This document shows positions 8,280 through 16,214 of a stretch of DNA of 64,000 nucleotides, piece after piece (position 1 is the first letter of the stretch; each line of letters starts with the position of its first letter). Made by a program: the position numbers and the translations under genes. The notes under the pieces are model-generated. The model saw only the letters and a program-made list of their open reading frames with translations. It was not told the origin of the DNA and made no database searches. The stretch is from Firm-04 sp045627405 (lineage in GTDB: Bacteria; Bacillota; Clostridia; Oscillospirales; Ruminococcaceae). The DNA lies in contig JAZQNP010000097.1 in the NCBI GenBank assembly GCA_045627405.1, positions 3,398-67,397 of the forward strand, read 5' to 3'.

Positions 8280-10667
8280 ATGCAGAAGAAGAAAATGAAA
8301 TTTTTGAGCTGTGTGCTTGCCTCCGCCATGATGCTGACATCAACGCTCTACTCTGTTCCGGTATTTGCCGACGGGGAAGAAGATACCGGTGCTGCCGATA
8401 CCGCAGCCGCATCGGAGGATACCGAATCGGAAGATGCATCGGATGAAGAGGTGTGGGTTGACCGTACCGAGGAAGATGTCTTTGCGAAGATGAAGATTGT
8501 AGCAGAGAACGCCAATCTGGAATTCTGGGCATGGGACGAATCCAAGGTGGACGAGAGCAATGATGAGAAGCCGGAAGATGTATTCGCGCTTGTGAACAAG
8601 AAAAACGGCTATATCTGGTGGAGTTCTCCGATCAACGCAGGCGGCGATTCGATTGCAACGCCGGTTCTGATCAATGAGCTGAATTCGGCAATGGTGCTTA
8701 CCGCAGCGCAGATTGAGGATCGTTCCACGAGCAATATGCGTTCGGGTGATTCTGCAAAGGTGGGGCTGACTTACAAGGCAGTCACAGACGGTGTGCAGGT
8801 GGAATATTTTTACCGCAAGTTCGGCATTAAGATTCCGGTGACTTATACGCTCGGTGAAGATTATTTGCAGGTTTCTGTCAAGACGACAGAGATTTCCGAG
8901 AAGTATGATGCTTCTGCGGAGGAGCCGATTCTGTCACAGCAGCTTTCGTTCCTCAACAGCTTCGGCGCAGCAGACAGTAAGGAAGAGGGCTATTTTATCG
9001 TTCCGGACGGCAGCGGTGCCATCATCAATTTCAACAATGAAAAATATGCGGCAAAGGCATACAGTCAGTTGATTTACGATGTGGATACCACGGCAGTTCC
9101 GAAGACAAAAGGCTCAGTTGTCGAGGGCGTCTCGCTCCCGATGTACGGCATTGTCAAGGGTGAAAATGCAATGCTTGCAGTGGCGACACAGGGCGACGGC
9201 AGCTGCTATATCTGTTCGGATGTCAGCGGCACGGGTCAGTCCAACACCGAGTATAACCGTTGCTATTTCAAGTTTTTGCTGCGCAGCTCTGACCAGTATT
9301 ATCTGGGCAGTGACCTGACGAACCCGCTGGATGTCTATGAAAAGACACTTGCGGACCGTTCTCTCGAAGTACGGTATTATCCGCTCTGCACATCGGATGA
9401 AGTCAACGCAGACGGCGGAGAGACGCTGGACTATGTTGACGTTGCAGCGAGGTACCGTCAGTATCTGCTTGAAGATGCAAATGTGCCGACCACTGCGCAG
9501 GCAGATTCGTCCAAACTTTATGTAGATCTGTACGGCGGCTGTGAAAAGCAGAAGAACGTGCTGGGCTTCCCTGTCTTCATGAAGACATCCATGACTTCAT
9601 ACAGTGAAATGCAGGAGATTCTGGAACAGATGAAAGCGGCAGGCGCAGACGAGATGGTTGTCGCGCTGAACAACTGGACATCTGCGGGAATCAGTGGCAA
9701 GGTGGATTATAAGGCGAAGGCGTCGGGAACGCTCGGCGGCAAGTCTGATTTCAATGATCTGACCGCTTACATGGACAGCAGCAGCATTCAATGGTATCCG
9801 ACCGTGAATAACAGCGCGTATTATTCAGGTCAGGGCTATTGGTCGCTGACGGATACGGCAATTCGCGTGTCCGGTTCGTTTGCCCGCATCGTGGACTATG
9901 AGCGTGCATACGGCGTCCCTTACGGCGAGAAGAAAACGATGTCGCTGCTTTCACCGGCGACGTTCCCGGAGCTGTATGAGAAGCTCGTGAAGAATTACAG
10001 CAAGGCAGGACTGCATTCCGTGAGCATCGGTGTCATGTCATCGACGCTGTACGGCGATTACGGCAAGAAATCCGGCACTGCGCGCGATACGGCAAAGCAG
10101 TATATCGTGGACAGTCTGGCACAGATGCAGAACAGTGATTTCTCGGTTCTGTCCGAGGATCCGAACGCATATGTGCTGCCGTACACCGATACGATTACGG
10201 ATATTCCGCTTTATTCCAGCGGATTCAATATCTTTGACGGCGACATTCCGCTGTATCAGCTTGTGATGCACGGTGTCATTCCGTATTCGACCAAGGCTGT
10301 CAACGGCAGTGCCGATGCGGAGCGTCTGGTGATGCTTGCGGTTGCAGCGGGCAGCAATCTGCATTTTGACATGCTGTATGCTGAGACCAGCGAGCTGAAA
10401 GATACGGATTTCGATGTGTATTATTATGCGTATTATGAATACTGGGTCAGAAATGCAGCACAGTATTATCTGTTTGCAAAAGATATTCTGGCGGCATCGA
10501 GCGATTCGTATATCATCAGTTATGTTGAAGAAGACGGCATCATTACGACAGAATATGCAAACGGCGTGAAGACGGTTGTCGATCTGAACGAGTGTTCCGT
10601 CACGATGAACGGTGAAACACGGTATCTGAAAGATTATGTAGAGGAAGGAGCTGTGGTTTTTGAATGA
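8280..10667 (+). CDS. Large secreted DUF5696-like protein
   Basis: About 795 residues with a signal peptide (about 1-30), then an acidic Asp/Glu/Ala stretch and a large globular part. I recognise it as resembling the DUF5696 family, which often lies beside sugar ABC permeases. The middle to C-terminal part (with EMVVALNNWTSAGISGK, then FPELYEKLVKNYSKAGL) has the rhythm of a glycoside-hydrolase-like barrel, but no catalytic residues can be named. A role in binding or trimming the imported glycan is inferred from context. ATG at 8280 fits AAGGCGGTG 6 nt upstream better than GTG at 8271. Its stop overlaps the next start by 4 nt. Confidence 0.7.
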   Translation: MQKKKMKFLSCVLASAMMLTSTLYSVPVFADGEEDTGAADTAAASEDTESEDASDEEVWVDRTEEDVFAKMKIVAENANLEFWAWDESKVDESNDEKPEDVFALVNKKNGYIWWSSPINAGGDSIATPVLINELNSAMVLTAAQIEDRSTSNMRSGDSAKVGLTYKAVTDGVQVEYFYRKFGIKIPVTYTLGEDYLQVSVKTTEISEKYDASAEEPILSQQLSFLNSFGAADSKEEGYFIVPDGSGAIINFNNEKYAAKAYSQLIYDVDTTAVPKTKGSVVEGVSLPMYGIVKGENAMLAVATQGDGSCYICSDVSGTGQSNTEYNRCYFKFLLRSSDQYYLGSDLTNPLDVYEKTLADRSLEVRYYPLCTSDEVNADGGETLDYVDVAARYRQYLLEDANVPTTAQADSSKLYVDLYGGCEKQKNVLGFPVFMKTSMTSYSEMQEILEQMKAAGADEMVVALNNWTSAGISGKVDYKAKASGTLGGKSDFNDLTAYMDSSSIQWYPTVNNSAYYSGQGYWSLTDTAIRVSGSFARIVDYERAYGVPYGEKKTMSLLSPATFPELYEKLVKNYSKAGLHSVSIGVMSSTLYGDYGKKSGTARDTAKQYIVDSLAQMQNSDFSVLSEDPNAYVLPYTDTITDIPLYSSGFNIFDGDIPLYQLVMHGVIPYSTKAVNGSADAERLVMLAVAAGSNLHFDMLYAETSELKDTDFDVYYYAYYEYWVRNAAQYYLFAKDILAASSDSYIISYVEEDGIITTEYANGVKTVVDLNECSVTMNGETRYLKDYVEEGAVVFE

Positions 10668-11584
10668 AAATTCCTTATGAACGCAGAAAGTCCCTCTACG
10701 GTTACGGCTTTATTCTGATCTGGGCAATCGGTACGATCCTGTGGTTCTTGAAGCCGCTGATTGAATCGTTCTGCTATTGCTTCATGGACAACGCAACGCT
10801 GAAACCGGACATCGGCGGCATGAACAAGGTCTGGCTTTCGTTCAGCGGAGGCGAGTGGCTTGCAAACTTCAAGTATGCGTTTGCGGCTGACCCGTCATAC
10901 AAGCAGCTGCTGGTATCGGTGTTGAAGGATACGGCGATCACAACCCCGATGATTCTGATTTTCTCTCTGTTCATCGCGGTGATTCTGAATCAGGAATTCA
11001 AGGGCAGAGGATTTGCGCGTGCAATCTTCTTCCTTCCGGTTATCATTGCGACCGGTCCTGTGTACAACATCATCAACGGCGACATTGCCAGCACAGGCGC
11101 AGACAGCGGCGCACAGTTCTCCACTCTGTTTGAGACGGACATCGTCGATGAGCTGCTGGAATTCCTAGGCGTTATGAACATCAGCGAGACACTCAGTACC
11201 TATATCAATACGGTGACGACCAATATCTTCGGTCTTGTGTGGAGTTCGGGTATCCAGATTCTGATTTTCCTTGCGGCTCTGCAAAACATTCCGGTTTCCG
11301 CAAAGGAAGCAGCCTCGATGGAGGGGGCGACCTCGTGGGAGTATTTCTGGAAGATCACCTTGCCGTATGTCAGCCCGATGATTCTTGCAAACTTCATCTA
11401 CACGGTCATCGACTCGTTCACAAAATCCGACAATCAGGTCATGCTGCGCGTTCTTGCAAAGCAGCTCGACTGGGATTACGCATACGCCGCAGCGATGGCA
11501 TGGAGCTATTTTGCGATTGTTATGATCGTCGTCGGAATCATCGTTGCGATTGTGAACAAATTTATCTTCTACGAAGTAGAATAA
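10664..11584 (+). CDS. ABC sugar-type permease of a second pair, MalF/UgpA-like
   Basis: A 306-residue membrane protein with about six hydrophobic segments and an EAA motif (KEAASMEGATSWEYFWKITL, about residues 212-231, then PYVSPM). It overlaps the DUF5696-like gene by ATGA, so translation is coupled. A long loop between membrane segments (about residues 135-185, with IINGDIASTGADSGAQ) is unusual for the family. It is the third permease of the operon and pairs with the next gene. No second solute-binding protein is visible, so this pair may share the first one or use the DUF5696-like protein. Confidence 0.88.
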   Translation: MKIPYERRKSLYGYGFILIWAIGTILWFLKPLIESFCYCFMDNATLKPDIGGMNKVWLSFSGGEWLANFKYAFAADPSYKQLLVSVLKDTAITTPMILIFSLFIAVILNQEFKGRGFARAIFFLPVIIATGPVYNIINGDIASTGADSGAQFSTLFETDIVDELLEFLGVMNISETLSTYINTVTTNIFGLVWSSGIQILIFLAALQNIPVSAKEAASMEGATSWEYFWKITLPYVSPMILANFIYTVIDSFTKSDNQVMLRVLAKQLDWDYAYAAAMAWSYFAIVMIVVGIIVAIVNKFIFYEVE

Positions 11585-11599
11585 AAGGGGGTGCAGAAT

Positions 11600-12784
11600 A
11601 TGGAAAATAAGAAAAACAACACCCCTGAGGAGCTGCTGGATGCCGCCGAGAATACGGCAGAGGCAGTGACCGAAGCTGCGGAGGAGACGTTTGATGCAGC
11701 AGAAGCGGTTCATGTCTCGCTGTCCGATCCGGATCATCCGGTTGCAAGCTATGTGCCTGACTGCGCCAAGCCCGATGTACACGAAGAGCACGATGTCGGT
11801 GAGGGTATGTCACCGAAAGAAGCGATGAAGATTCGGATGCAGAGTATGAACAAGCAGGAGCTTGCCTATCTGCGCCGCAAACGCATATATGAAAAGTGCT
11901 GGCCGGTCTTCCGTTTTCTGATTCTGTTCGGTCTGGGCTTTGTCATTCTGACGCCGCTGATTTTCATGATTTCATACGCATTCCGTGAGAATAAGGATAT
12001 GAATGATCCGACCGTCATGTGGATTCCGCGTCATCTGACGCTTCATATCATGAAGCAGACCATTGATGCAATGGGACTGACACAGGCGAAGAACAATCCG
12101 CTGATCAATACGCTGATTCTGAACATCGGCTGTTCGCTGTGTCAGGTTGTGACCTGCGCGATCACCGGCTACGGCTTTGCGAGATTTAAGTTCAAGGGCA
12201 GAAATCTGCTGTTTGGGATTGTCGTTCTGCAAATTCTCGTTCCGACGCAGATCATTTCGATTCCGCTGTACACGACATTCCGTAATTTCCTGTTCGGAAC
12301 AGTCAATCTGATTGACAACATGCTGGTCATGTATCTGCCGGCACTGACAGCGAACGGCATCCGTTCCGGACTGATGATCTTCATTTTCCGGCAGTTCTTC
12401 CGCGGCTTGCCGAAGGAACTGGAAGATGCGGCATATCTCGACGGCTGCGGCCCGTTCAAGACCTTCTTGCAGGTCATGGTACCGAATGCGTCGTCCTCGT
12501 TCCTGACGGTTTTCCTGTTCTCGATTGTCTGGTACTGGAACGATTATTATGTAGCGAGTGCGTTCTTCACGAATACGAAGACCATTTCGCTTGTGCTGAA
12601 AAACCTGGACAGCACGCTGAACATCGCCATCTTCAATAACGCAAACGCAAACATCAGTGCGCGTGAGAAGATTGTCTGGCTGGAAGCTGCCTGTCTCATT
12701 TCGATCACACCGATGCTGATTCTCTATGCATGCCTCCAAAAGCATTTCACAGAGGGTATTGAGCGTTCCGGTCTGGTCGGATAA
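11600..12784 (+). CDS. ABC sugar-type permease of the second pair, with a long acidic N-terminal extension
   Basis: About 394 residues, roughly 100 more than a MalG-type permease. The first 95 or so residues are hydrophilic and rich in Ala and Glu (LLDAAENTAEAVTEAAEETF) and should lie in the cytoplasm. The permease follows, with an EAA-like loop (ELEDAAYLDGCGPFKTFLQV) and about six membrane segments. ATG at 11600 is preferred because a run AAAAGGGGG ends about 9 nt upstream; GTG at 11591 is the alternative. It is the last gene of the operon and a strong terminator follows. Confidence 0.87.
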   Translation: MENKKNNTPEELLDAAENTAEAVTEAAEETFDAAEAVHVSLSDPDHPVASYVPDCAKPDVHEEHDVGEGMSPKEAMKIRMQSMNKQELAYLRRKRIYEKCWPVFRFLILFGLGFVILTPLIFMISYAFRENKDMNDPTVMWIPRHLTLHIMKQTIDAMGLTQAKNNPLINTLILNIGCSLCQVVTCAITGYGFARFKFKGRNLLFGIVVLQILVPTQIISIPLYTTFRNFLFGTVNLIDNMLVMYLPALTANGIRSGLMIFIFRQFFRGLPKELEDAAYLDGCGPFKTFLQVMVPNASSSFLTVFLFSIVWYWNDYYVASAFFTNTKTISLVLKNLDSTLNIAIFNNANANISAREKIVWLEAACLISITPMLILYACLQKHFTEGIERSGLVG

Positions 12785-12795
12785 TCTGCAAAACA

Positions 12796-12827
12796 AAACG
12801 CCAAGAGGATTTTGCCTCTTGGCGTTT
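12796..12827 (+). terminator. Terminator of the ABC/DUF5696 operon
   Basis: The arms AAACGCCAAGAGG and CCTCTTGGCGTTT form a perfect stem with a short loop, directly after the last permease gene. Confidence 0.85.
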
Positions 12828-12852
12828 GTCACAGGAAAAGGGGGATGTGAAT

Positions 12853-13902
12853 ATGCCTTTACAGTTGATTGAGGGAGATATTACAACGATACACTGCGAT
12901 GCGATTGTCAATGCCGCGAATGAAACACTGCTGGGCGGCGGCGGTGTGGATGGTGCGATTCACCGCGTGGCGGGAGCGGAGCTGCTTGCAGAGTGTCGAA
13001 CACTCGGTGGATGCAAAACCGGTGAAGCAAAGCTGACCGGAGGATACGCGCTGCCTTGTAAATATGTTATTCACACTGTCGGTCCGATCTGGCAGGGCGG
13101 AAATATGGGAGAAGAGAAGCTGCTGACTGCATGTTATGCCAACAGTCTTGCGCTGGCAGCGGAACGCGGTTGTGAAAGTGTCGCATTTCCGCTGATTTCC
13201 TCCGGTGCATACGGTTATCCGGCAATGGCAGCAAAACGGGTTGCAAAGCAGGTAATCACAGACTTTCTGCAAACACATGAGATGCTGGTATATCTGGTTT
13301 TTTATGACAAAAAAGGGCAGCAGGCGCAGTATCCGGAATTGGAACGCATGCTGCTTTGGAAAGCAGCAGCGGCAGCGCAGATGAATGCAGCAGAAAAGAA
13401 ACCGAGGCGGGGACTGCTGCACAGCTTACACAATTCCGTTTGCCGCGATGAAATAAAGGATGCGTCAGCAGAGCAGTATGCAGTACAGGAGGAAGCGGCT
13501 CCATCTTGTGCAGAGGCAGCATTTGCGCCGGCAGCATCGCTTACCGATGCACTGAACGGGATTGACGAGAGCTTCACGGAGATGCTGCTGCGCAAGATTG
13601 ACGAGCGCGGCATGACGGATGCGGAGTGCTACAAAAAGGCGAATATTGACCGGAAGCTCTTCTCGAAGATTCGCAGTGATGTGCATTACCGTCCGAAGAA
13701 GGTGACAGCGATTGCGTTTGCACTTGCACTGGAACTCGACTATGCCGAGACGGAGGAGCTGCTGCGAAAAGCGGGCTATGCGCTGTCCAACAGCAGCAAA
13801 TTCGATATTATCGTGACCTATTACATCCAGAAAGGCGTGTATAACGTCTTTGAAATCAACGAAGCACTGTTCGCATTCGATCAGCTTCTGATCGGCGCAT
13901 AA
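12853..13902 (+). CDS. Macro-domain protein fused to a C-terminal helical, HTH-like domain
   Basis: About 349 residues. Residues 1-175 are a macro domain with the ADP-ribose-binding signatures IVNAANETLLGGGGVDGAIH and ISSGAYGYP. These act on ADP-ribosyl groups or O-acetyl-ADP-ribose. A low-complexity Ala/Glu linker follows (about 175-235). The last 115 residues (with FTEMLLRKIDERGMTDAECY, then KLFSKIRSD and AGYALSNSSKFDIIVTYYI) match a domain I know as common in Firmicutes, alone or fused, and look like an XRE-type helix-turn-helix followed by helices. ATG at 12853 has AAAAGGGGGA 8 nt upstream. The pairing suggests regulation or anti-phage roles, which is inference only. Confidence 0.82.
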   Translation: MPLQLIEGDITTIHCDAIVNAANETLLGGGGVDGAIHRVAGAELLAECRTLGGCKTGEAKLTGGYALPCKYVIHTVGPIWQGGNMGEEKLLTACYANSLALAAERGCESVAFPLISSGAYGYPAMAAKRVAKQVITDFLQTHEMLVYLVFYDKKGQQAQYPELERMLLWKAAAAAQMNAAEKKPRRGLLHSLHNSVCRDEIKDASAEQYAVQEEAAPSCAEAAFAPAASLTDALNGIDESFTEMLLRKIDERGMTDAECYKKANIDRKLFSKIRSDVHYRPKKVTAIAFALALELDYAETEELLRKAGYALSNSSKFDIIVTYYIQKGVYNVFEINEALFAFDQLLIGA

Positions 13903-13922
13903 CCGCTGAATATCTTCCGGAC

Positions 13923-13951
13923 TTGCAATTTGTCTCCGCATGTGCTATAAT
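13923..13951 (+). promoter_or_regulatory. Sigma-A-type promoter of the GtrA-like gene
   Basis: TTGCAA (13923-13928) and TATAAT (13946-13951) have a 17-nt spacer and lie 31 nt before the GtrA-like start. Confidence 0.75.
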
Positions 13952-13982
13952 GAAGATACTTATTATGCAGGAGGAATCAGAA

Positions 13983-14501
13983 ATGCTCGAAGCACTGCTG
14001 CAATTTGTGGTAAAGCTGCTGCCAAAGCCGCTCAAAAATCTCTGGGAGAAATATGAGAGCGTCTGGCGGTACTGTTATTACGGCGCATGGACAACGCTGC
14101 TTTCGATTGTCACAAAGCTGATCGGAAAATGGCTGTTCGGGCTGGCAGGGTATTCGCTCTCCGAAAACCCGCTTGCCAACGGCATCAATACGACGATCTC
14201 GTGGGCCATCTGTGTGACATTTGCGTTTGTTGTCAATAAGAAATATGTATTCCACAGCAAGACAACCGAGCGTCGGGATCTGATGCACGAGGTGTTGACT
14301 TTTTACGGCGCACGCGTCGTGAGCTATTTTCTGGAAGTCGGTTTGATGGAACTGCCGGTGATTTTCCACTGGGGAGATACCGGATATATCGTCATGACGA
14401 TTGCCTCACAGTTCATCATTCTTGCGATCAATTATGTGTTCAGCAAGCTGGTTGTGTTTCGCAAGCGCGATCCGAAAGAAGAAAAGCAGGCAGAGACATA
14501 A
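13983..14501 (+). CDS. GtrA-family membrane protein
   Basis: 172 residues with four hydrophobic segments, the size and layout of GtrA-like proteins. Family marks are RYCYYGAWTTLLSIVTKL near the start, FAFVVNKKYVF in the middle and FVFSKLVVFRK-like spacing at the end. These proteins help flip or move polyprenyl-linked sugars for cell-surface glycans. Start at 13983 is set by GCAGGAGGAA a few bases upstream. It stands alone between its promoter and a shared terminator. Confidence 0.88.
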   Translation: MLEALLQFVVKLLPKPLKNLWEKYESVWRYCYYGAWTTLLSIVTKLIGKWLFGLAGYSLSENPLANGINTTISWAICVTFAFVVNKKYVFHSKTTERRDLMHEVLTFYGARVVSYFLEVGLMELPVIFHWGDTGYIVMTIASQFIILAINYVFSKLVVFRKRDPKEEKQAET

Positions 14502-14541
14502 AAAATCCGCCGGAATGGTTCCATTCCGGCGGATTTTTTAC
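14499..14541. terminator. Bidirectional terminator
   Basis: The arms AAAAAATCCGCCGGAATGG and CCATTCCGGCGGATTTTTT are perfect complements with a 2-nt loop. They serve the GtrA-like gene on + and spoVS on -. Confidence 0.9.
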
Positions 14542-14551
14542 ATTTGGTGCA

Positions 14552-14812
14552 TCACCGCTGTTCACAGATCAGCTTCATTGCCGTCCGCTCCTCACCGTTG
14601 ATCTTGATGCTGGCAAATGCAGGCACACAGACCAGATCAACACCGATCGGTGCCAGGTATCCGCGTGCGATTGCGATTGCTTTGATTGCCTGATTGGCTG
14701 CGCCTGCACCGACAGCCTGGATTTCCACACTGTGCTGAGCGCGTACCACACCGGCGATCGCACCGGCAACGGAATTCGGGGCAGAGTGGGACGATACTTT
14801 TAATACTTCCAT
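14552..14812 (-). CDS. spoVS: Stage V sporulation protein S
   Basis: 86 residues, exactly the family length, beginning MEVLKVSSHSAPNSVAGAIA. SpoVS is a small Alba-like protein needed for stage V of sporulation in Bacillus and widely kept in Clostridia. ATG at 14812 has AAGGAGGAA 3 nt upstream. It follows ymdB, a common pairing, and has its own promoter overlapping the end of ymdB. Confidence 0.97.
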   Translation of the reverse strand: MEVLKVSSHSAPNSVAGAIAGVVRAQHSVEIQAVGAGAANQAIKAIAIARGYLAPIGVDLVCVPAFASIKINGEERTAMKLICEQR

Positions 14813-14881
14813 AACTTCCTCCTTGAAAAAAACACAAAATAAAGAATTTGCGTGCAAGTGTCCCGAATAACCTGCATTTTG

Positions 14882-14910
14882 AGTATAACACTTCTGAGGA
14901 AAAATGTCAA
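14882..14910 (-). promoter_or_regulatory. Sigma-A-type promoter of spoVS
   Basis: On the minus strand, TTGACA (14910-14905) and TATACT (14887-14882) are separated by 17 nt. The -35 box lies inside the end of ymdB. Confidence 0.75.
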
Positions 14911-15698
14911 TAGTTGCGTGAAAAATTTGTGCAATTTCTTATAAATACGCGCTCGATTTTAGAAGAAACGCCGGTTTTGGAATTGAGTTCAATACACACG
15001 CCGTTGAGGATACAGGGGGGATTTCCTTCGGTGAACTGCACAGGCATATGATATTTCTGTTTTTTCACAGCCTGCTCGATATTCACGCCGAGGACCGATT
15101 CAGCCGGACCGACCATCCCGACATCCGTCAGGTAGGCAGTGTGACTGCAAAGAATCTCCTCGTCTGCGGTCTGTACATGGGTGTGCGTACCGATGACCGC
15201 GGACACTCTGCCGGCAAGATACCAGCCCATGGCGCGTTTTTCCGCCGTTGCTTCCGCATGAAAATCCAGCAGGATATTCGGTGTGTGCAGCTCTGAGAGC
15301 AGGCTGTCGATCACCGAAAACGGATTATCCAGAGCATCCATGAAGACGGTCCCCATCAGATTGATGACAGCGAGCGAATACGCACCGCAGTCGAGGACAA
15401 AAACACCGCTGCCGGGCGCACCCGCAGGATAGTTTGCCGGCCGCAGGATGCGGGGCTGTTCTTCAAAGAGAGATTCACATTTCCGGCGGAAGCAGTGATT
15501 TCCGGTTGTGATGACGTCAGCGCCGCCTGCAAAGAGCTGTGCCGCCGATTCGGGTGTAATCCCGTTCCCTTTTGCGGAATTTTCACCGTTCACAATAACA
15601 AGATCGGCACCGTACTGTTGTTTCAGCTTCGGTGCCAGTTGCCGGAAGCAGGCAGTTCCTGCTTCGCCGACAACATCTCCAAACATCAGCAGTTTCAT
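14907..15698 (-). CDS. ymdB: YmdB-family metallophosphoesterase (2',3'-cyclic nucleotide phosphodiesterase)
   Basis: 263 residues, the family length. Metal-ligand motifs are in order: GDVVGEAG at the start, VIVNGENSAKGNGIT, TTGNHCF, then FHAEATAEK and IGTHTHVQTAD. YmdB of Bacillus hydrolyses 2',3'-cAMP and affects biofilm and sporulation. The residues after GNH (CFRRK) differ from the usual TWD, though the Asn-His ligand pair is kept. It starts 12 nt after the small anchored protein's stop. The ribosome site is weak, so coupling to that gene is likely. Confidence 0.95.
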   Translation of the reverse strand: MKLLMFGDVVGEAGTACFRQLAPKLKQQYGADLVIVNGENSAKGNGITPESAAQLFAGGADVITTGNHCFRRKCESLFEEQPRILRPANYPAGAPGSGVFVLDCGAYSLAVINLMGTVFMDALDNPFSVIDSLLSELHTPNILLDFHAEATAEKRAMGWYLAGRVSAVIGTHTHVQTADEEILCSHTAYLTDVGMVGPAESVLGVNIEQAVKKQKYHMPVQFTEGNPPCILNGVCIELNSKTGVSSKIERVFIRNCTNFSRNY

Positions 15699-15709
15699 AC
15701 GCAGTACCG

Positions 15710-16183
15710 TCAGCCTGTGATATGAAGGACGAACGGCGTTGTAGAGACAGTCGTACCGGTTGTCACAGTTGTGGCTGCTGTTGTTGTGCCGCCTGCTTCT
15801 CCGCTGTTCGCACTGCTGAAAATGCCGGTTTCGTCCGTTTCAGCAGGCTGATCTTCTGTGTCGGTATTGGCAGCATCGCTGCCTTCGGCTTCGGGATCAC
15901 TGTTTTCGGCGGCTTCGGTTGTGACCGGATTGCCGTTTTCATCGGTTTCAGCTTCCACCGGATTACCGTTTTCGTCTGTTTGGACAGCGGTGGTTTCTGT
16001 TTGTGCGCGCAGATAATCCCAGTAGTCTGTGGAGACAGTTGCTTCGGTGGACTCCACACCGGATGTGTCAGGGGTGCTCGACGCTTCCTCTGCCGCCGAA
16101 TTGCGGAGCATGTTCACACAGCCGACGAGGGCGCAGACAACCAGACATGCTGCAATGAGAATATAGATTTCTTTGCGTTCCAT
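15710..16183 (-). CDS. Small membrane-anchored acidic Thr/Glu-rich protein
   Basis: 157 residues. A single hydrophobic segment near the N-terminus (about 5-23, ending VVCALVGC) anchors a long, low-complexity acidic tail. The tail holds a tandem repeat of TDENGNPV about 11 residues apart and ends in a Thr/Ala/Gly-rich stretch. The Cys after VG could be a lipobox (ALVGC) or simply part of the helix. No domain is recognised. ATG at 16183 is set by AAAGGAG 5-6 nt upstream. It lies between the recombinase gene and ymdB, all in one direction with short gaps. Confidence 0.75.
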   Translation of the reverse strand: MERKEIYILIAACLVVCALVGCVNMLRNSAAEEASSTPDTSGVESTEATVSTDYWDYLRAQTETTAVQTDENGNPVEAETDENGNPVTTEAAENSDPEAEGSDAANTDTEDQPAETDETGIFSSANSGEAGGTTTAATTVTTGTTVSTTPFVLHITG

Positions 16184-16214
16184 AGAGACTCCTTTCCGCA
16201 TTACGCAGCGGGTG

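Noticed and set aside
4341..8329. Very long open frames on the minus strand opposite the ABC operon (565 and 795 residues)
   Set aside because: They are rich in His, Arg, Cys and Ile with no domain, lie opposite genes with clear motifs and lack good ribosome sites. They arise from the codon bias of the + strand genes.
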